A stretch of DNA of 64,000 nt from Leyella stercorea (GCF_021531355.1 NZ_JADYTS010000005.1:24623-88622); one strand, 5' to 3'. Counted from the first letter of the stretch, positions 44,276-54,314 are shown. The notes: generated from the letters alone by a model not told the origin. Translations and numbers: made by a program.

Positions 44276-45721
44276 TCAAAAGCACTCTCTTACTACCTCA
44301 TGGTCGTCAAAGTGGTGTTTCACACCCTGCACGTCCTGATAGTTTTCGTGTCCCTTGCCGGCGATGAGAACGACGTCGCCCTTTTCGGCCATCATGCAGG
44401 CTGTGCGTATAGCCTCGCGGCGGTCGACGATGCTGATAACCTTTTTCATCTGTTGCTTGTCGAGACCTGCCAGCATGTCGTTGATGATGGTCTGCGGTTC
44501 TTCAAAGCGAGGGTTGTCGCTGGTTATGATAACGCGGTCGCTCTGTTTTACTGCCTCCTGAGCCATGAGTGGTCGTTTGCCCTTGTCGCGGTTGCCGCCG
44601 GCACCACATACGGTGATGACATGTCCCTTGCCGTCAAGCACCTCATGGATGGCGTTGAGCACGTTCTCCAGTGCGTCGGGTGTGTGGGCATAGTCTACCA
44701 CGGCTGTATAGCCTTCGGGTGATTGTATCGGGTCCAGACGACCATTTACGCTGTGCAGCGTGCTCATCACTACGAGCACATCCTCCGGATTCTTGCCGAG
44801 CATTACGGCAGTGCCATATACTGCGAGCAGGTTGCTCACGTTGAACTTGCCGATAAATTGTACGCCTACCTCGTGACCGTCCATTTCGAGATACATTCCC
44901 TCGAAATGACACTCTATGATGCGTGCCTTGAAGTCGGCCACCGAACGTATGGAATATGTCTTTACTGTGGCTTTGGTGTTCTGCACCATTATCATACCGT
45001 TCTTGTCGTCGGCATTTGTTATGGCGAATGCAGTCTTGGGCAGACCGTCGAAGAATGCCTTCTTGGCATTGCGATAGTTCTCGAATGTCTTGTGATAGTC
45101 GAGATGGTCGCGTGTGAGGTTGGTGAATATGCCACCAGCAAAGGTCAGACCGCCGATGCGCTTCTGTGCAATGGCGTGCGACGAGCACTCCATGAAGGCA
45201 TACTCGCAACCTGCTTTTACCATACGGTCGAGCAGTTCGTTGAGTGCGATAGGGTCGGGGGTGGTATGGTCGGCAGGTACTGCCTCGTCCACGATATAGT
45301 TGCACACGGTCGACAGGAGTCCGCACTTGTGTCCCATCTTGGTGAACATATTATATAATAAGGTGGCGATTGTAGTCTTTCCGTTTGTACCGGTCACGCC
45401 GACGAGTTTCAGCTTGGTCGACGGATTGCCGTGGAATGTGGTGGCTACCTTGCCTACAGCGTCCTCTGTCGATGCCACCTGAACGTATGTCACGCCTTCT
45501 GCCTTGTCGGCAGGCATGTCCTCGCAGAGCACTGCCTTAGCCCCCAGTTCTATAGCTTTCGGTATGAACTTGTGTCCGTCTACCTGCGTGCCTTTCATTG
45601 CCACGAAGATATGTCCCTCTTTTATGCGGCGCGAATCAATGTTCACTCCGGTTATTTCCACCTCGTCGCTGCCGATGATGTCGACGACGGGGATTTCCTT
45701 GAGCAATTCCTTGAGTTTCAT
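44276..45721 (-). CDS. murE: UDP-MurNAc-L-Ala-D-Glu:2,6-diaminopimelate ligase
   Basis: The 481-residue Mur ligase has the P-loop [19 protein letters not shown] near residue 110, [14 protein letters not shown], and the amino-acid selecting motif [14 protein letters not shown] near residue 406. DNPR points to meso-diaminopimelate as the added residue, as in Gram-negative peptidoglycan. It follows ftsI by 45 bases. Confidence 0.97.
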   Translation of the reverse strand: MKLKELLKEIPVVDIIGSDEVEITGVNIDSRRIKEGHIFVAMKGTQVDGHKFIPKAIELGAKAVLCEDMPADKAEGVTYVQVASTEDAVGKVATTFHGNPSTKLKLVGVTGTNGKTTIATLLYNMFTKMGHKCGLLSTVCNYIVDEAVPADHTTPDPIALNELLDRMVKAGCEYAFMECSSHAIAQKRIGGLTFAGGIFTNLTRDHLDYHKTFENYRNAKKAFFDGLPKTAFAITNADDKNGMIMVQNTKATVKTYSIRSVADFKARIIECHFEGMYLEMDGHEVGVQFIGKFNVSNLLAVYGTAVMLGKNPEDVLVVMSTLHSVNGRLDPIQSPEGYTAVVDYAHTPDALENVLNAIHEVLDGKGHVITVCGAGGNRDKGKRPLMAQEAVKQSDRVIITSDNPRFEEPQTIINDMLAGLDKQQMKKVISIVDRREAIRTACMMAEKGDVVLIAGKGHENYQDVQGVKHHFDDHEVVRECF

Positions 45722-45766
45722 ATATCTGTTTTTTGTTTAATATGCGAATTTACGCGTTATGTATGA

Positions 45767-47923
45767 CTATGACAGCTTTATTATGCACGTCATGTTCTTT
45801 TTTATCTTCTCACCAGCGCCGATGCTCTGTTCTACCACTCGGCCTCGTCCCACCAGTTTCACTTTGACGCCACGGCTTTCAATAAGAAATACAGCGTCGC
45901 GTGCTCCCATACCGTGTACGTCGGGCATCAGAGTGCTATCGCCGAGCGGTTCGCGTTGCAATGATACGGTGTTGCCCGACTCGCTGGCGTGTCCCCATAT
46001 CGGGTTGCCGTCAGCATACGAGCCGTCCCAGTCGGCGCGTGTCTTGAATCCGAGGTGCGACAGAACGTAATCGGCTGCCAGGATATTACCGCTCTTCACG
46101 TCGGGCATCATCACCGACAGCGAGTCGCGTGCGTCGGAAGCTTCAAGTTTCAGGCTTTGTGCCATAATGCCTTCTGCAATATCGTGGAACACAACGCCAC
46201 TCATACCGCCGCCCGATGCCGGGAGTCCCGACTTCTGTAGGCATACTATGCAACTGTAGCGTGGCTCGTAGGCGGGGAAGAATCCTGCAAACGATAGCAG
46301 GTAGTTCATCTGTCCGCTCTTGTATCCGGCTGCACCCTTCGAGATCTGAGCCGTTCCGGTTTTGCCGGCAACAAGGAATGAAGGCGAGCCGGCTTTCTTG
46401 CCGAGTCCCACGCTCACCACTTGTTCAAGTATGCGTGTTATCTTCTTTATCGTTGTTTCCTTTGCAATGTGCTCGCGCATCACTACTGGCGGGAATGTCA
46501 TCACCGTCTCGCCGTCCTTGCGCACTTCCTTGACAAACCTCGGGCGCATCATCTTGCCTCCGTTGGCAATGGCGTTGTAGAACGTCAGGGTGGATATAGG
46601 CGGCACCTGAGTCTCATATCCGATACTCATCCATGGCAATGTGGTCTTGCTCCAGTTGATATATTGTTTGCCACGCTTGTCTTTCTTGGGGAATCGTATT
46701 CTTGCAGGCGATGAACCAGCCAATGGCAGATGCAGGTCGTCGGCCAGTCCAAGACGGTGAATGCCCTGAACGTACTTCTCGGGGCAGTTGTGATAGTGGT
46801 CGTCGATGATACGGCTCACGCCAATGTTCGAGCTTACCCACAATGTCTTTGGCAGTGTCATCATGCCATATCCGCCGCGTCGCCAGTTGTGGTCTTTCAT
46901 CTCGCGGCCATACATGGGCCATACACCGCATCCGGTGTCCACGTTGTATGTAGTGTCTACTACGCCGTCGTCAAGTGCTACCATGATAGATGCAGTCTTG
47001 AACACTGAGCCTGGCTCAAGCAAGTCGCTCACGGCGTGGTTCTGTATTTCCTGATACGAACCGTCGGCACACTTCGTCAGGTTGACGATGGCTTTTACGT
47101 CGCCCGTCGCTACTTCCATGACGATGGCTACGCCCACATTGCCGTCAATCTTGTACAATTCCTTAAGCACCGATCGCTCTGCGAGGTCTTGCATCGACAC
47201 GTCGATAGTAGTCACTATGTCTGCTCCGTCTTCAGGCGGGGTGTCTGTCAGATAAAGATATCTGTTAAGGATCTTGCGGCGATGGCGTATGCCCTTGTCG
47301 CCTCGCAGCAGCGAGTCGAAGTGCAGTTCGAGTCCGCATTGTGCCGAGTCAATCTCGCCGTACATCTTGCCGATGGTGCGCTGTGCGAGTGATCCGTATG
47401 CCAGCTTGCGTGCGTTGAACTCCTCTACATGAAAACCGCTGCTGTTCTTTCTGAGTCGGAATACTGGCAGTTTCTTCACCTCCGAGTAAGTGCTGTAGTT
47501 GACGCGTCGCTTCCATATGGGCCAGTGGGCCTTGTTCTTCTCCAGACCTTCCATGAGATGCTGGCGGAACTCGTCGGCCGACTGTTCGGGGAATATGTAA
47601 TTGAGTCCCATGCAGATGGAGTCGAGTTTCTGCACGAACAGCGTGTCCTTGCCTGCTGCGCGCATGGCCCTGAAGTCGAGGTACAGTTTATACTGTGGCA
47701 ATGATGAAGCCATGAGTTGTCCGTCGCTACTGAGTATATTGCCTCTCACTGGCGGCGTCTCAAGGCTGTCTATCTTCACACGGTCGGCCACCTGCATCCA
47801 GAAGTCGCGCTTTGCAGTCATTGTATACACCATCTTCGTCATAACCATTGCAGCCAAAAAGCTCAGCAATATGGCGATGAAGCTGTATCGTGGCATCATT
47901 TTTTTGCTGTCAAACTTGCTCAT
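45767..47923 (-). CDS. ftsI: Penicillin-binding protein 2B/3 (FtsI) with a C-terminal PASTA domain
   Basis: The 718-residue class B PBP has one N-terminal membrane segment (SFIAILLSFLAAMVMTKMVY). A dimerisation domain follows, then the transpeptidase with SxxK in LEPGSVFKTASIMV, SxN in WVSSNIGVSRII and KTG in FLVAGKTGTAQISKG. A single PASTA domain closes the protein (LMPDVHGMGARDAVFLIESR). It cross-links septal peptidoglycan with FtsW. Its ATG overlaps the ftsL stop by 4 bases. Confidence 0.96.
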   Translation of the reverse strand: MSKFDSKKMMPRYSFIAILLSFLAAMVMTKMVYTMTAKRDFWMQVADRVKIDSLETPPVRGNILSSDGQLMASSLPQYKLYLDFRAMRAAGKDTLFVQKLDSICMGLNYIFPEQSADEFRQHLMEGLEKNKAHWPIWKRRVNYSTYSEVKKLPVFRLRKNSSGFHVEEFNARKLAYGSLAQRTIGKMYGEIDSAQCGLELHFDSLLRGDKGIRHRRKILNRYLYLTDTPPEDGADIVTTIDVSMQDLAERSVLKELYKIDGNVGVAIVMEVATGDVKAIVNLTKCADGSYQEIQNHAVSDLLEPGSVFKTASIMVALDDGVVDTTYNVDTGCGVWPMYGREMKDHNWRRGGYGMMTLPKTLWVSSNIGVSRIIDDHYHNCPEKYVQGIHRLGLADDLHLPLAGSSPARIRFPKKDKRGKQYINWSKTTLPWMSIGYETQVPPISTLTFYNAIANGGKMMRPRFVKEVRKDGETVMTFPPVVMREHIAKETTIKKITRILEQVVSVGLGKKAGSPSFLVAGKTGTAQISKGAAGYKSGQMNYLLSFAGFFPAYEPRYSCIVCLQKSGLPASGGGMSGVVFHDIAEGIMAQSLKLEASDARDSLSVMMPDVKSGNILAADYVLSHLGFKTRADWDGSYADGNPIWGHASESGNTVSLQREPLGDSTLMPDVHGMGARDAVFLIESRGVKVKLVGRGRVVEQSIGAGEKIKKNMTCIIKLS

Positions 47924-48384
47924 TTCTGTTCTGTATTAGACACGTTTATTATGTATGGTGGCTGCGTTGCAATGTGCAGCGTGCTGTCGCTGCTGGCTCT
48001 CAGTTGTTCGAGCACCTTACTCTCTCGTGTCTTTTGTGTAAGGTCGCTGCTGCTCGACAGTGCTCTGTACTTGGCATCCTTGAGTTGCTCTGTGAGGTTG
48101 TCGATGAGAATGAGATCCTGCTGACACTTGTATCGGTTGGATATATACACTACAATAAACAGCACTACGATCAGTATCAGCCATATCTGCTTGCGTATGA
48201 TGTCGGTGCTCAGAATGTCGCCGCCGAGGATTTTGCGCAGTGTGATATTCTTGGTCAGCGGCATGTCGTCCTCAGTGGCCTGCTCACGTATGATGGCTCT
48301 GAGCGACATGGGCGCGTCTTGCTGCTTGTCCTGTTCTATAGTGTTGTCTGTGTTGGTTTTAGTGTTGGTGTCATCCTTATTCAT
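47920..48384 (-). CDS. ftsL: FtsL-like cell division protein
   Basis: The 154-residue protein has a charged cytoplasmic part of about 65 residues, one membrane helix (QIWLILIVVLFIVVYISNRY) and a periplasmic predicted coiled coil (LIDNLTEQLKDAKYRALSSS). Position between rsmH and ftsI, topology and size identify it as the FtsL equivalent of Bacteroidetes. Sequence similarity to E. coli FtsL is not obvious. Confidence 0.88.
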   Translation of the reverse strand: MNKDDTNTKTNTDNTIEQDKQQDAPMSLRAIIREQATEDDMPLTKNITLRKILGGDILSTDIIRKQIWLILIVVLFIVVYISNRYKCQQDLILIDNLTEQLKDAKYRALSSSSDLTQKTRESKVLEQLRASSDSTLHIATQPPYIINVSNTEQK

Positions 48385-48396
48385 AGTCCTTTGTAG

Positions 48397-49353
48397 CTAT
48401 TCGCCCTTGCGTTCGGCTACGCGCAGTTTGGCGCTGCGGCTGCGAGGGTTGGATTGTTGTTCCTCTTCCGAGGGTATTATAAGTTTCTCCACCATGCGGT
48501 ATGGTGTGTTAATGCGTCCGAAGAAGTCCTGCTCCACTTTTCCTTCAGGATTGCCCGCCTTCATCACGTTCTTCACGATGCGGTCTTCGAGCGAGTGGTA
48601 GGTTATCACCGACAGGCGTCCGCCCGGTGCGAGCAGTTGGGTGGCAGCAGCCAGCATCTCGCGCAGTGCATCCATTTCGTGGTTCACCTCTATGCGCAGC
48701 GCCTGAAACAGTCGTGCCATGTCCTTCTTCTCGCGTTCGCGTTTGAACATCGGTTCCACTACGGCCAGAAAAACGCTTGTGGTGTTGATGGGTGCTGTTT
48801 GTCGGGCTTTGGCTACAGCTGCGGCAATACGTCGCGAGTTCTTCATTTCGCCGTATATGTAGAATATATCGGCAAGCCGTGCCTCGTCGTAATTGTTGAG
48901 TATGTCGGCAGCCGTCTGTCCGGCGCGCTTGTTCATGCGCATGTCGAGCGGAGCGTCAAATCTGAATGAGAATCCGCGTTCGGCATCGTCGAAGTGGTGC
49001 GACGACACCCCGAGGTCGGCCAGCAGTCCGTCGATGTGGTCGACGCCGTAGTAGCGCATCCAGTTTTTCAGATAGCGGAAGTTGCTGCGCACAAAGGTGA
49101 ACTTTTTGTCGGGGGCTCCGATGTTGCGTTCGGCATCGGCATCCTGGTCGAAGCTGTACAGATGAGCGCCTTCGGGCAGCCGGCGCAGTATCTCGCGCGA
49201 GTGTCCGCCGCCGCCGAATGTCACGTCTACGTATATGCCACCGGGCTTGATGTCGAGCCCGCTCACACTCTCGTCGAGCAGAACAGGTACGTGGTAGCCC
49301 TGCGCAGTTGTTATGGGTTGTATATCTTTGGAAGTATCTGTGTACATTATCAT
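48397..49353 (-). CDS. rsmH: 16S rRNA m4C1402 methyltransferase
   Basis: The 318-residue protein has HVPVLLDESVSGLDIKPGGIYVD, the SAM motif VTFGGGGHSREILRRLP near residue 44, LADLGVSSHHFDDAERGFSFR near residue 112, and VITYHSLEDRIVKNVM near residue 256. It methylates N4 of C1402 in 16S rRNA. It is the first dcw gene here; mraZ, the usual first gene, is absent from this position. Confidence 0.97.
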   Translation of the reverse strand: MIMYTDTSKDIQPITTAQGYHVPVLLDESVSGLDIKPGGIYVDVTFGGGGHSREILRRLPEGAHLYSFDQDADAERNIGAPDKKFTFVRSNFRYLKNWMRYYGVDHIDGLLADLGVSSHHFDDAERGFSFRFDAPLDMRMNKRAGQTAADILNNYDEARLADIFYIYGEMKNSRRIAAAVAKARQTAPINTTSVFLAVVEPMFKREREKKDMARLFQALRIEVNHEMDALREMLAAATQLLAPGGRLSVITYHSLEDRIVKNVMKAGNPEGKVEQDFFGRINTPYRMVEKLIIPSEEEQQSNPRSRSAKLRVAERKGE

Positions 49354-49472
49354 ATGCGTATTTGGGGTGTAAAGTTACACAAAAATCCCCGAATGAATCT
49401 ACATTTGGGTGTCATTTTTATTAAATGACCACATTTCTTATATTAAAATGAGCGTATCTGAAAAAGATATGT

Positions 49473-49480
49473 TATTTTTG
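49473..49480 (+). promoter_or_regulatory. -7 box for glsA
   Basis: TATTTTTG, 26 bases before the start codon, with no clear -33 element. Confidence 0.4.
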
Positions 49481-49505
49481 CAGCTGATTAGTATTTTATG
49501 ACAAA

Positions 49506-50351
49506 ATGAACGAGATTTCGGAACATACAATCGACATTGACAGAATTCTCAGCAGCAAGATGGGCAGCAAAGCACGCTTTGTTCCGTCGCTGCTTACCAA
49601 CTGGCTGAAACGTATTATTCACCAGGATCAGGTCAACGCATTCATTTGGAAGACCCGCGACATGCAGGGCGTGGAGTGGCTTGAGGAATGCGTTCGCTAT
49701 CTCAAGATGGACATTGAGATAGTTGGCAAGGAGAACCTACCGCCGAAAGATGACGGTAGGCTGTATACGTTCGTGTCAAATCATCCTCTCGGAGGACAGG
49801 ATGGCGTAGCGCTCGGCTCCATTATAGGACGCCACTACGACGGGCGGTTCCGCTATCTTGTCAACGACTTGCTCATGAATCTGCCTGGACTGGCTCCAGT
49901 ATGTATAGGCATCAACAAGACAGGGCGCAACGGACGCGACTTCCCGCGCATGGTGGAAGCTGGATTCAAGAGCGACAGCCATATGCTTATGTTCCCTGCC
50001 GGACTTAACAGCCGCCGACAGAAGGACGGAACGATACACGATATCGATTGGAAGAAGACATTCATAGTGAAGAGCGTGGAGTGCCAGCGCGACATTGTTC
50101 CAATACATTTCAGCGGACAGAACTCCAATCGTTTCTATCGCATAGCCAACTTCAGCGACCGCTTCCTGCCGTTCAATCTCGCCATGATATTCCTGGTCGA
50201 CGAGATGTACCGCAATGTTGGCAAGCATTTCACCATACACATTGGAAAGCCTATACCATGGCAGACTTTCGATCGCTCGCGCAAGCCAGCCGAATGGGCA
50301 CGCTATGTTGAGGATATAGTATACGAACTGCCGGGAAAAGGTAAAAAGTAA
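49506..50351 (+). CDS. glsA: Glycine-lipid O-acyltransferase (PlsC-like), GlsA candidate
   Basis: The 281-residue protein has the acyltransferase HxxxxD motif in VSNHPLGGQDGVALGS near residue 98 and a later FPAGLNSRR block, as in PlsC-type enzymes. A GNAT-like acyltransferase gene follows 68 bases later. In Bacteroides thetaiotaomicron an adjacent pair of this kind (glsA and glsB) makes glycine lipids: GlsB N-acylates glycine and GlsA adds the second acyl chain. The pair fits that pathway. A lyso-PA acyltransferase role is the alternative. Confidence 0.75.
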   Translation: MNEISEHTIDIDRILSSKMGSKARFVPSLLTNWLKRIIHQDQVNAFIWKTRDMQGVEWLEECVRYLKMDIEIVGKENLPPKDDGRLYTFVSNHPLGGQDGVALGSIIGRHYDGRFRYLVNDLLMNLPGLAPVCIGINKTGRNGRDFPRMVEAGFKSDSHMLMFPAGLNSRRQKDGTIHDIDWKKTFIVKSVECQRDIVPIHFSGQNSNRFYRIANFSDRFLPFNLAMIFLVDEMYRNVGKHFTIHIGKPIPWQTFDRSRKPAEWARYVEDIVYELPGKGKK

Positions 50352-50419
50352 AAGAATAAAAAAGTAAAAAGGATAAATACGACCTATACGGTCTATAAGA
50401 TATTTTCGTAGATAAGACA

Positions 50420-51412
50420 ATGAAGGAAGAGCCAATAATAGCACCAGTAAGCAAGGAACTGCTCAAGAGCGAACTCACTCCTGAGCGTCAGCTTCGTATG
50501 ACTAACAAGAGCCACAACGAGATATATGTCGTAACAGCGCACAACGCCCCTAACGTTATGCGTGAGATAGGTCGTTTGCGTGAGATAGCGTTCCGCGAGG
50601 CGGGAGGTGGTACCGGCAAGCCGTTGGATATCGACGAGTTTGATACGTGCGACAACTGCTATAAGCAGCTCATCGTGTGGAATCCCGAAGCTGAGGAGAT
50701 AATCGGTGGCTACCGCTATCTGCTCGGTTCTGATTGGGAAATTGGTCCCGACGGTCAGCCGCTGCTCGCTACAAGTCATATGTTCCACTTCTCTGACAAG
50801 TTTCTCAAGGACTATATGCCGTACACGGTAGAGCTCGGACGCTCGTTCGTCACTCTTGAGTATCAGAGCACACGTCGTGGAGCCAAGAGTCTGTTCGCCC
50901 TCGACAATCTTTGGGATGGATTGGGCGCTCTTACAGTTATCAAGCCCAATGTGAAGTACTTCTTCGGCAAAATGACAATGTATCCGTCGTACATCCGTCG
51001 TGGACGCGACATGATACTCTATTTCCTCAAGAAGCATTTTGACGACAAGGACAATCTCATCATTCCTCTCAAGCCATTGAAGATTGAGACTCCTGAGGAA
51101 GAACTTGCAAAGCTCTTCTGCGAGGACGATTTCAAGAAGGACTATCTCATTCTCAATCGTGAGATTCGTGCACTTGGCTACAATATTCCCCCACTTGTCA
51201 ACGCCTATATGTCGCTGTCGCCTACTATGAAACTCTTCGGCACAGCCATCAACTACGGCTTCGGCGACGTGGAGGAGACAGGTATTCTCATTGCCGTTGA
51301 TGAAATTCTCGAGAACAAGCGCGTCCGTCATATCGACTCGTATATCAAAGAGCACCCCGAGGCTCTTGAAATAACAAGCGGAGCCAACAATATAATCTAC
51401 CGCGAAAAGTAA
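50420..51412 (+). CDS. glsB: Glycine N-acyltransferase (GNAT/OlsB-like), GlsB candidate
   Basis: The 330-residue protein has VMREIGRLREIAFREAGGGTG near residue 50, IIGGYRYLLGSDW near residue 100, and VELGRSFVTLEYQSTRRGAKSL (broken here as VELGRSFV and LEYQSTRRG) near residue 142, typical of the OlsB-like N-acyltransferase group. It would attach a 3-hydroxy-fatty acyl chain to glycine. It forms an operon with the PlsC-like gene upstream. Confidence 0.78.
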   Translation: MKEEPIIAPVSKELLKSELTPERQLRMTNKSHNEIYVVTAHNAPNVMREIGRLREIAFREAGGGTGKPLDIDEFDTCDNCYKQLIVWNPEAEEIIGGYRYLLGSDWEIGPDGQPLLATSHMFHFSDKFLKDYMPYTVELGRSFVTLEYQSTRRGAKSLFALDNLWDGLGALTVIKPNVKYFFGKMTMYPSYIRRGRDMILYFLKKHFDDKDNLIIPLKPLKIETPEEELAKLFCEDDFKKDYLILNREIRALGYNIPPLVNAYMSLSPTMKLFGTAINYGFGDVEETGILIAVDEILENKRVRHIDSYIKEHPEALEITSGANNIIYREK

Positions 51413-51423
51413 GGTGGATTTTA

Positions 51424-51647
51424 AATTGAGAGTTGAGAGGTAGGAAGTTGAGAGTTGAGAGTTGAGAATTGAGAGTTGAGAGTTATGATATGTTTTTGTC
51501 AATAACAGATATCATAAATTTGTATGATTATAAAAGGTAATCATAACTCTCAACTCTCAATTCTCAACTCTCAATTCTCTAACTCTCAATTCTCTAACTC
51601 TCAATTCTCTAACTCTCAATTCTCTAACTCTCAACTCTCAATTTTTT
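51424..51647. repeat. Large AACTCTCA repeat block with inverted halves
   Basis: The left part (51424-51485) has GAGAGTTGA copies. The right part (51541-51647) has tandem AACTCTCAATTCTCT units, at least five in a row. The centre is AT-rich with ATGATATG and CATAACTC. The halves are mutually complementary. The block lies between the convergent ends of glsB and the dGTPase gene. Confidence 0.85.
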
Positions 51648-51649
51648 TA

Positions 51650-52987
51650 TTATACAATAGGCAGCGATATGCCTTGTATTTTTTGGTATATATCGAGCGC
51701 AAACACATCGGTCATGCCCGAAATGAAGTCTATGACAGCCATGACACGGGTCTCGAAGTCGGGGCTGTTGATGTCATACTGGTTGCTGAATCGCTTGCGC
51801 AGCTGTTCCGAATGAAACTTTTCCGGGCTTACGGCAGCCTCAATCAGGGCGTCCATAAGCGTCTCCATAATCTTATAACCCGACAGTTCCACGTCCAGAA
51901 CGGGCTTGGAGTTGTATATGCGTTGTACGCTGAGTTCGGAGCAATGGCGGTAGGCATCGCTCACTAAGGGCGTTATATGGTCGATAAGGCAGCCTTTGAG
52001 CGTTCCGTTGAGTATCTCGCTCTCGTGTTCAACGAATGCGCGTGCACACTCGCATTCAAGTTTGCCTATTGCACATGCACGCAGATATACCACCTTCTCG
52101 TTGTTGTCGGTGATGCCCTCTTCGTCAATGCGTTTCAGTATTTTCTCTCTTTGGCAATTGTCAAAGAATCCCAGCAGCAGTTGCATGGTCTCGTCAAACG
52201 ACAGGATTCGCAGTTTGTGCGCATCCTCGATGTCCATTATCTCATAGCAGATGTCGTCGGCAGCCTCTACGAGGTACACCAGTGGGTGGCGTGCATAGCG
52301 TAGCGGTTCGTCGTCGGTCGAAAGTCGGCGTATGCCCAGTTCGTCGGCTATGCGGCGATAATAATGCTCCTCAAAGCAGAAGAATCCGAATTTTCCCTTC
52401 TTGCCAGCAGCAAGACTGGAGTATGGATACTTCACTATAGATGCCAGTGTAGAGTATGTCATTACAAATCCGCCCTCACGTCGTCCGTGAAAGCGGTGTG
52501 CCAGCAGTCGGAAGGCGTTGGCGTTGCCTTCGAAGTGTATGAGGTTGTCCCAGAATTCCGGGCGCACCTTATGCTGTAACTCCATTCCCTTGCCTTCACG
52601 GAAGAAAGCCTGGATAGCCTTCTCGCCAGAGTGTCCGAATGGAGGGTTGCCCATATCGTGAGCCAGACAAGCTGTGCTCACGATAGTGCCTATTTCTTCA
52701 AACAGAGTTCCCGTCAGTTCGGGATGTCTTAGCTTCAACTCACGTGCCACGTCGTTGCCCAGCGACATGCCCACACTTGCCACCTCCAGCGAGTGCGTGA
52801 GGCGGTTGTGTACGAAGATGCTGCCCGGGAGCGGGAACACCTGCGTCTTGTTCTGCATGCGTCTGAATGGGGCCGAGAAGATGAGGCGGTCGTAGTCGCG
52901 TTTGAACTCCGACCGGTCGTCATGGCGTTCAGGATGCCTTATTTCCTGCCCCAGACGTTTGTTGGATATGAGTTGTTGCCAGTTCAT
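51650..52987 (-). CDS. dgt: Deoxyguanosinetriphosphate triphosphohydrolase (dGTPase)
   Basis: About 445 residues from MNWQQLISNKRLGQ at 52987; a start 10 codons earlier overlaps the next gene. HD-domain metal ligands are visible in HNRLTHSLEVASVG near residue 60, CLAHDMGNPPFGHSGE near residue 105, and YLVEAADDICYEIMDIEDAH near residue 220. It hydrolyses dGTP to deoxyguanosine and triphosphate. It follows the desulfidase-like gene closely (23 bases) on the same strand. Confidence 0.93.
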   Translation of the reverse strand: MNWQQLISNKRLGQEIRHPERHDDRSEFKRDYDRLIFSAPFRRMQNKTQVFPLPGSIFVHNRLTHSLEVASVGMSLGNDVARELKLRHPELTGTLFEEIGTIVSTACLAHDMGNPPFGHSGEKAIQAFFREGKGMELQHKVRPEFWDNLIHFEGNANAFRLLAHRFHGRREGGFVMTYSTLASIVKYPYSSLAAGKKGKFGFFCFEEHYYRRIADELGIRRLSTDDEPLRYARHPLVYLVEAADDICYEIMDIEDAHKLRILSFDETMQLLLGFFDNCQREKILKRIDEEGITDNNEKVVYLRACAIGKLECECARAFVEHESEILNGTLKGCLIDHITPLVSDAYRHCSELSVQRIYNSKPVLDVELSGYKIMETLMDALIEAAVSPEKFHSEQLRKRFSNQYDINSPDFETRVMAVIDFISGMTDVFALDIYQKIQGISLPIV

Positions 52988-53010
52988 TCTTATTTTTCCG
53001 TTGTTCTTTC

Positions 53011-54300
53011 TTAGCAACTCTTATGAGTCATGATGTCGAGAACCATGGCGTCTGTCTGGTTCATAGCCTCGGCACCGATGCTTGTAAGGTTGCGTATTGA
53101 GCGGTCTACGTCGTCATCGATGATGCCCTCAACCGAGCTTACGCACTTGCCTTCCATTGAAAGCAGAGCCGACAGCAGAGCTGTAGACACACCCGACGAA
53201 ATCTTCAGTGAGCAGCTTGGCTTAGCACCGTCGCAAATCATGCCCGTGATATTGGCAATCATGTTCTTCACCGAGTGGCAGATGCGGGTGTAGTCGCCAC
53301 CCATGAGGTATGTGATGCCGCAGCTTGAGCCGATACTTGCCACTACACAGCCGCACAGAGCCGACAGCTTGCCGAGGTTCTGCTTGATATAGATAGCAGT
53401 GAGGTGGCTCAGTGTGAGTGCGCGTATCAGCTCCTCCTCAGTGTTTTCGTTCTCAACGGCATATACAGCTACAGGGTTGGTAGCGCATATGCCCTGGTTG
53501 CCCGAACCCGAATTGCTCATCACCGGAATCATTGCACCGCCCATACGAGCGTCGCAAGCCGATGCTGTCTTCGATATGATGTGCGAGAAGATAGAGTTGC
53601 CGAAAATGCCGTGGCTCAATGGGCGGTCGATTGTCTTGCCTAGACAGTGGCCGTAGTTTGCCTTCTTCGATACCTCGGCAGCGCGTATGTTGTAGTCGCG
53701 TGTCTTCAGAATGAAGCTGATTTCCTCCTCTGGAGTAGTCATGGCGAAGTCGTATACCATACGCATGTTCAGCTGTATGTCCTTCTGCTCGGCTGCTCCA
53801 GCCTGCGGAGTGCGGCGGTCAAGAATGGCGTTTCCGTCGCGTTCTACATATACTATATTAGTATGTGAATGTGCGATGATGGCTGTTGCCTCATGTCCCT
53901 GCGCCTCGCAGCGTATCTCCACATAGAGTTTCTCGGTGATGCCCTGCTTCAGTTTTATGTCGATATGGTCTTCGCTGACGTATTGCTTGCCCTCTTCGAG
54001 AGTTTCGCGTGTCAAATCCTTGATTACCTCAAGCTGATATTCCGACTTGCCCACAAGCGCTCCCAATGCAATAGCTATAGGCAATCCAATCATACCAGTT
54101 CCCGGTATTCCCACGCCCATAGCGTTCTTGAGGATGTTGGCCGACAGCAGCGCTGTAATCTTTTCGGGGCGGCAGCCCAATGTTTCGGTGGCCTTAGCCA
54201 CACACAATGATACACACATCGGCTCGGTGCAGCCTACAGCCGGCACCACTTCGCGGTTAATGAGCGATATTATCTGTTCGCGTATTTGTTTTTCGAGCAT
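53011..54300 (-). CDS. L-cysteine desulfidase-like protein (UPF0597/serine dehydratase alpha family)
   Basis: The 429-residue protein has VVPAVGCTEPMCVSLCVAKA near residue 18, GVGIPGTGMIGLPIAIALG near residue 62, MSNSGSGNQGICATNPVAVY near residue 260, and SIGSSCGITYLMGGDY near residue 320. The conserved cysteines would bind a 4Fe-4S cluster. The family includes archaeal L-cysteine desulfidase, giving pyruvate, ammonia and sulfide, and is related to iron-sulfur L-serine dehydratases. The actual substrate is open. Confidence 0.88.
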   Translation of the reverse strand: MLEKQIREQIISLINREVVPAVGCTEPMCVSLCVAKATETLGCRPEKITALLSANILKNAMGVGIPGTGMIGLPIAIALGALVGKSEYQLEVIKDLTRETLEEGKQYVSEDHIDIKLKQGITEKLYVEIRCEAQGHEATAIIAHSHTNIVYVERDGNAILDRRTPQAGAAEQKDIQLNMRMVYDFAMTTPEEEISFILKTRDYNIRAAEVSKKANYGHCLGKTIDRPLSHGIFGNSIFSHIISKTASACDARMGGAMIPVMSNSGSGNQGICATNPVAVYAVENENTEEELIRALTLSHLTAIYIKQNLGKLSALCGCVVASIGSSCGITYLMGGDYTRICHSVKNMIANITGMICDGAKPSCSLKISSGVSTALLSALLSMEGKCVSSVEGIIDDDVDRSIRNLTSIGAEAMNQTDAMVLDIMTHKSC

Positions 54301-54314
54301 AGTAGTATAGATTT

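Noticed and set aside
51541..51647. CRISPR-like tandem repeats
   Set aside because: Units of about 15 bases abut each other without unique spacers; it is a simple tandem repeat.
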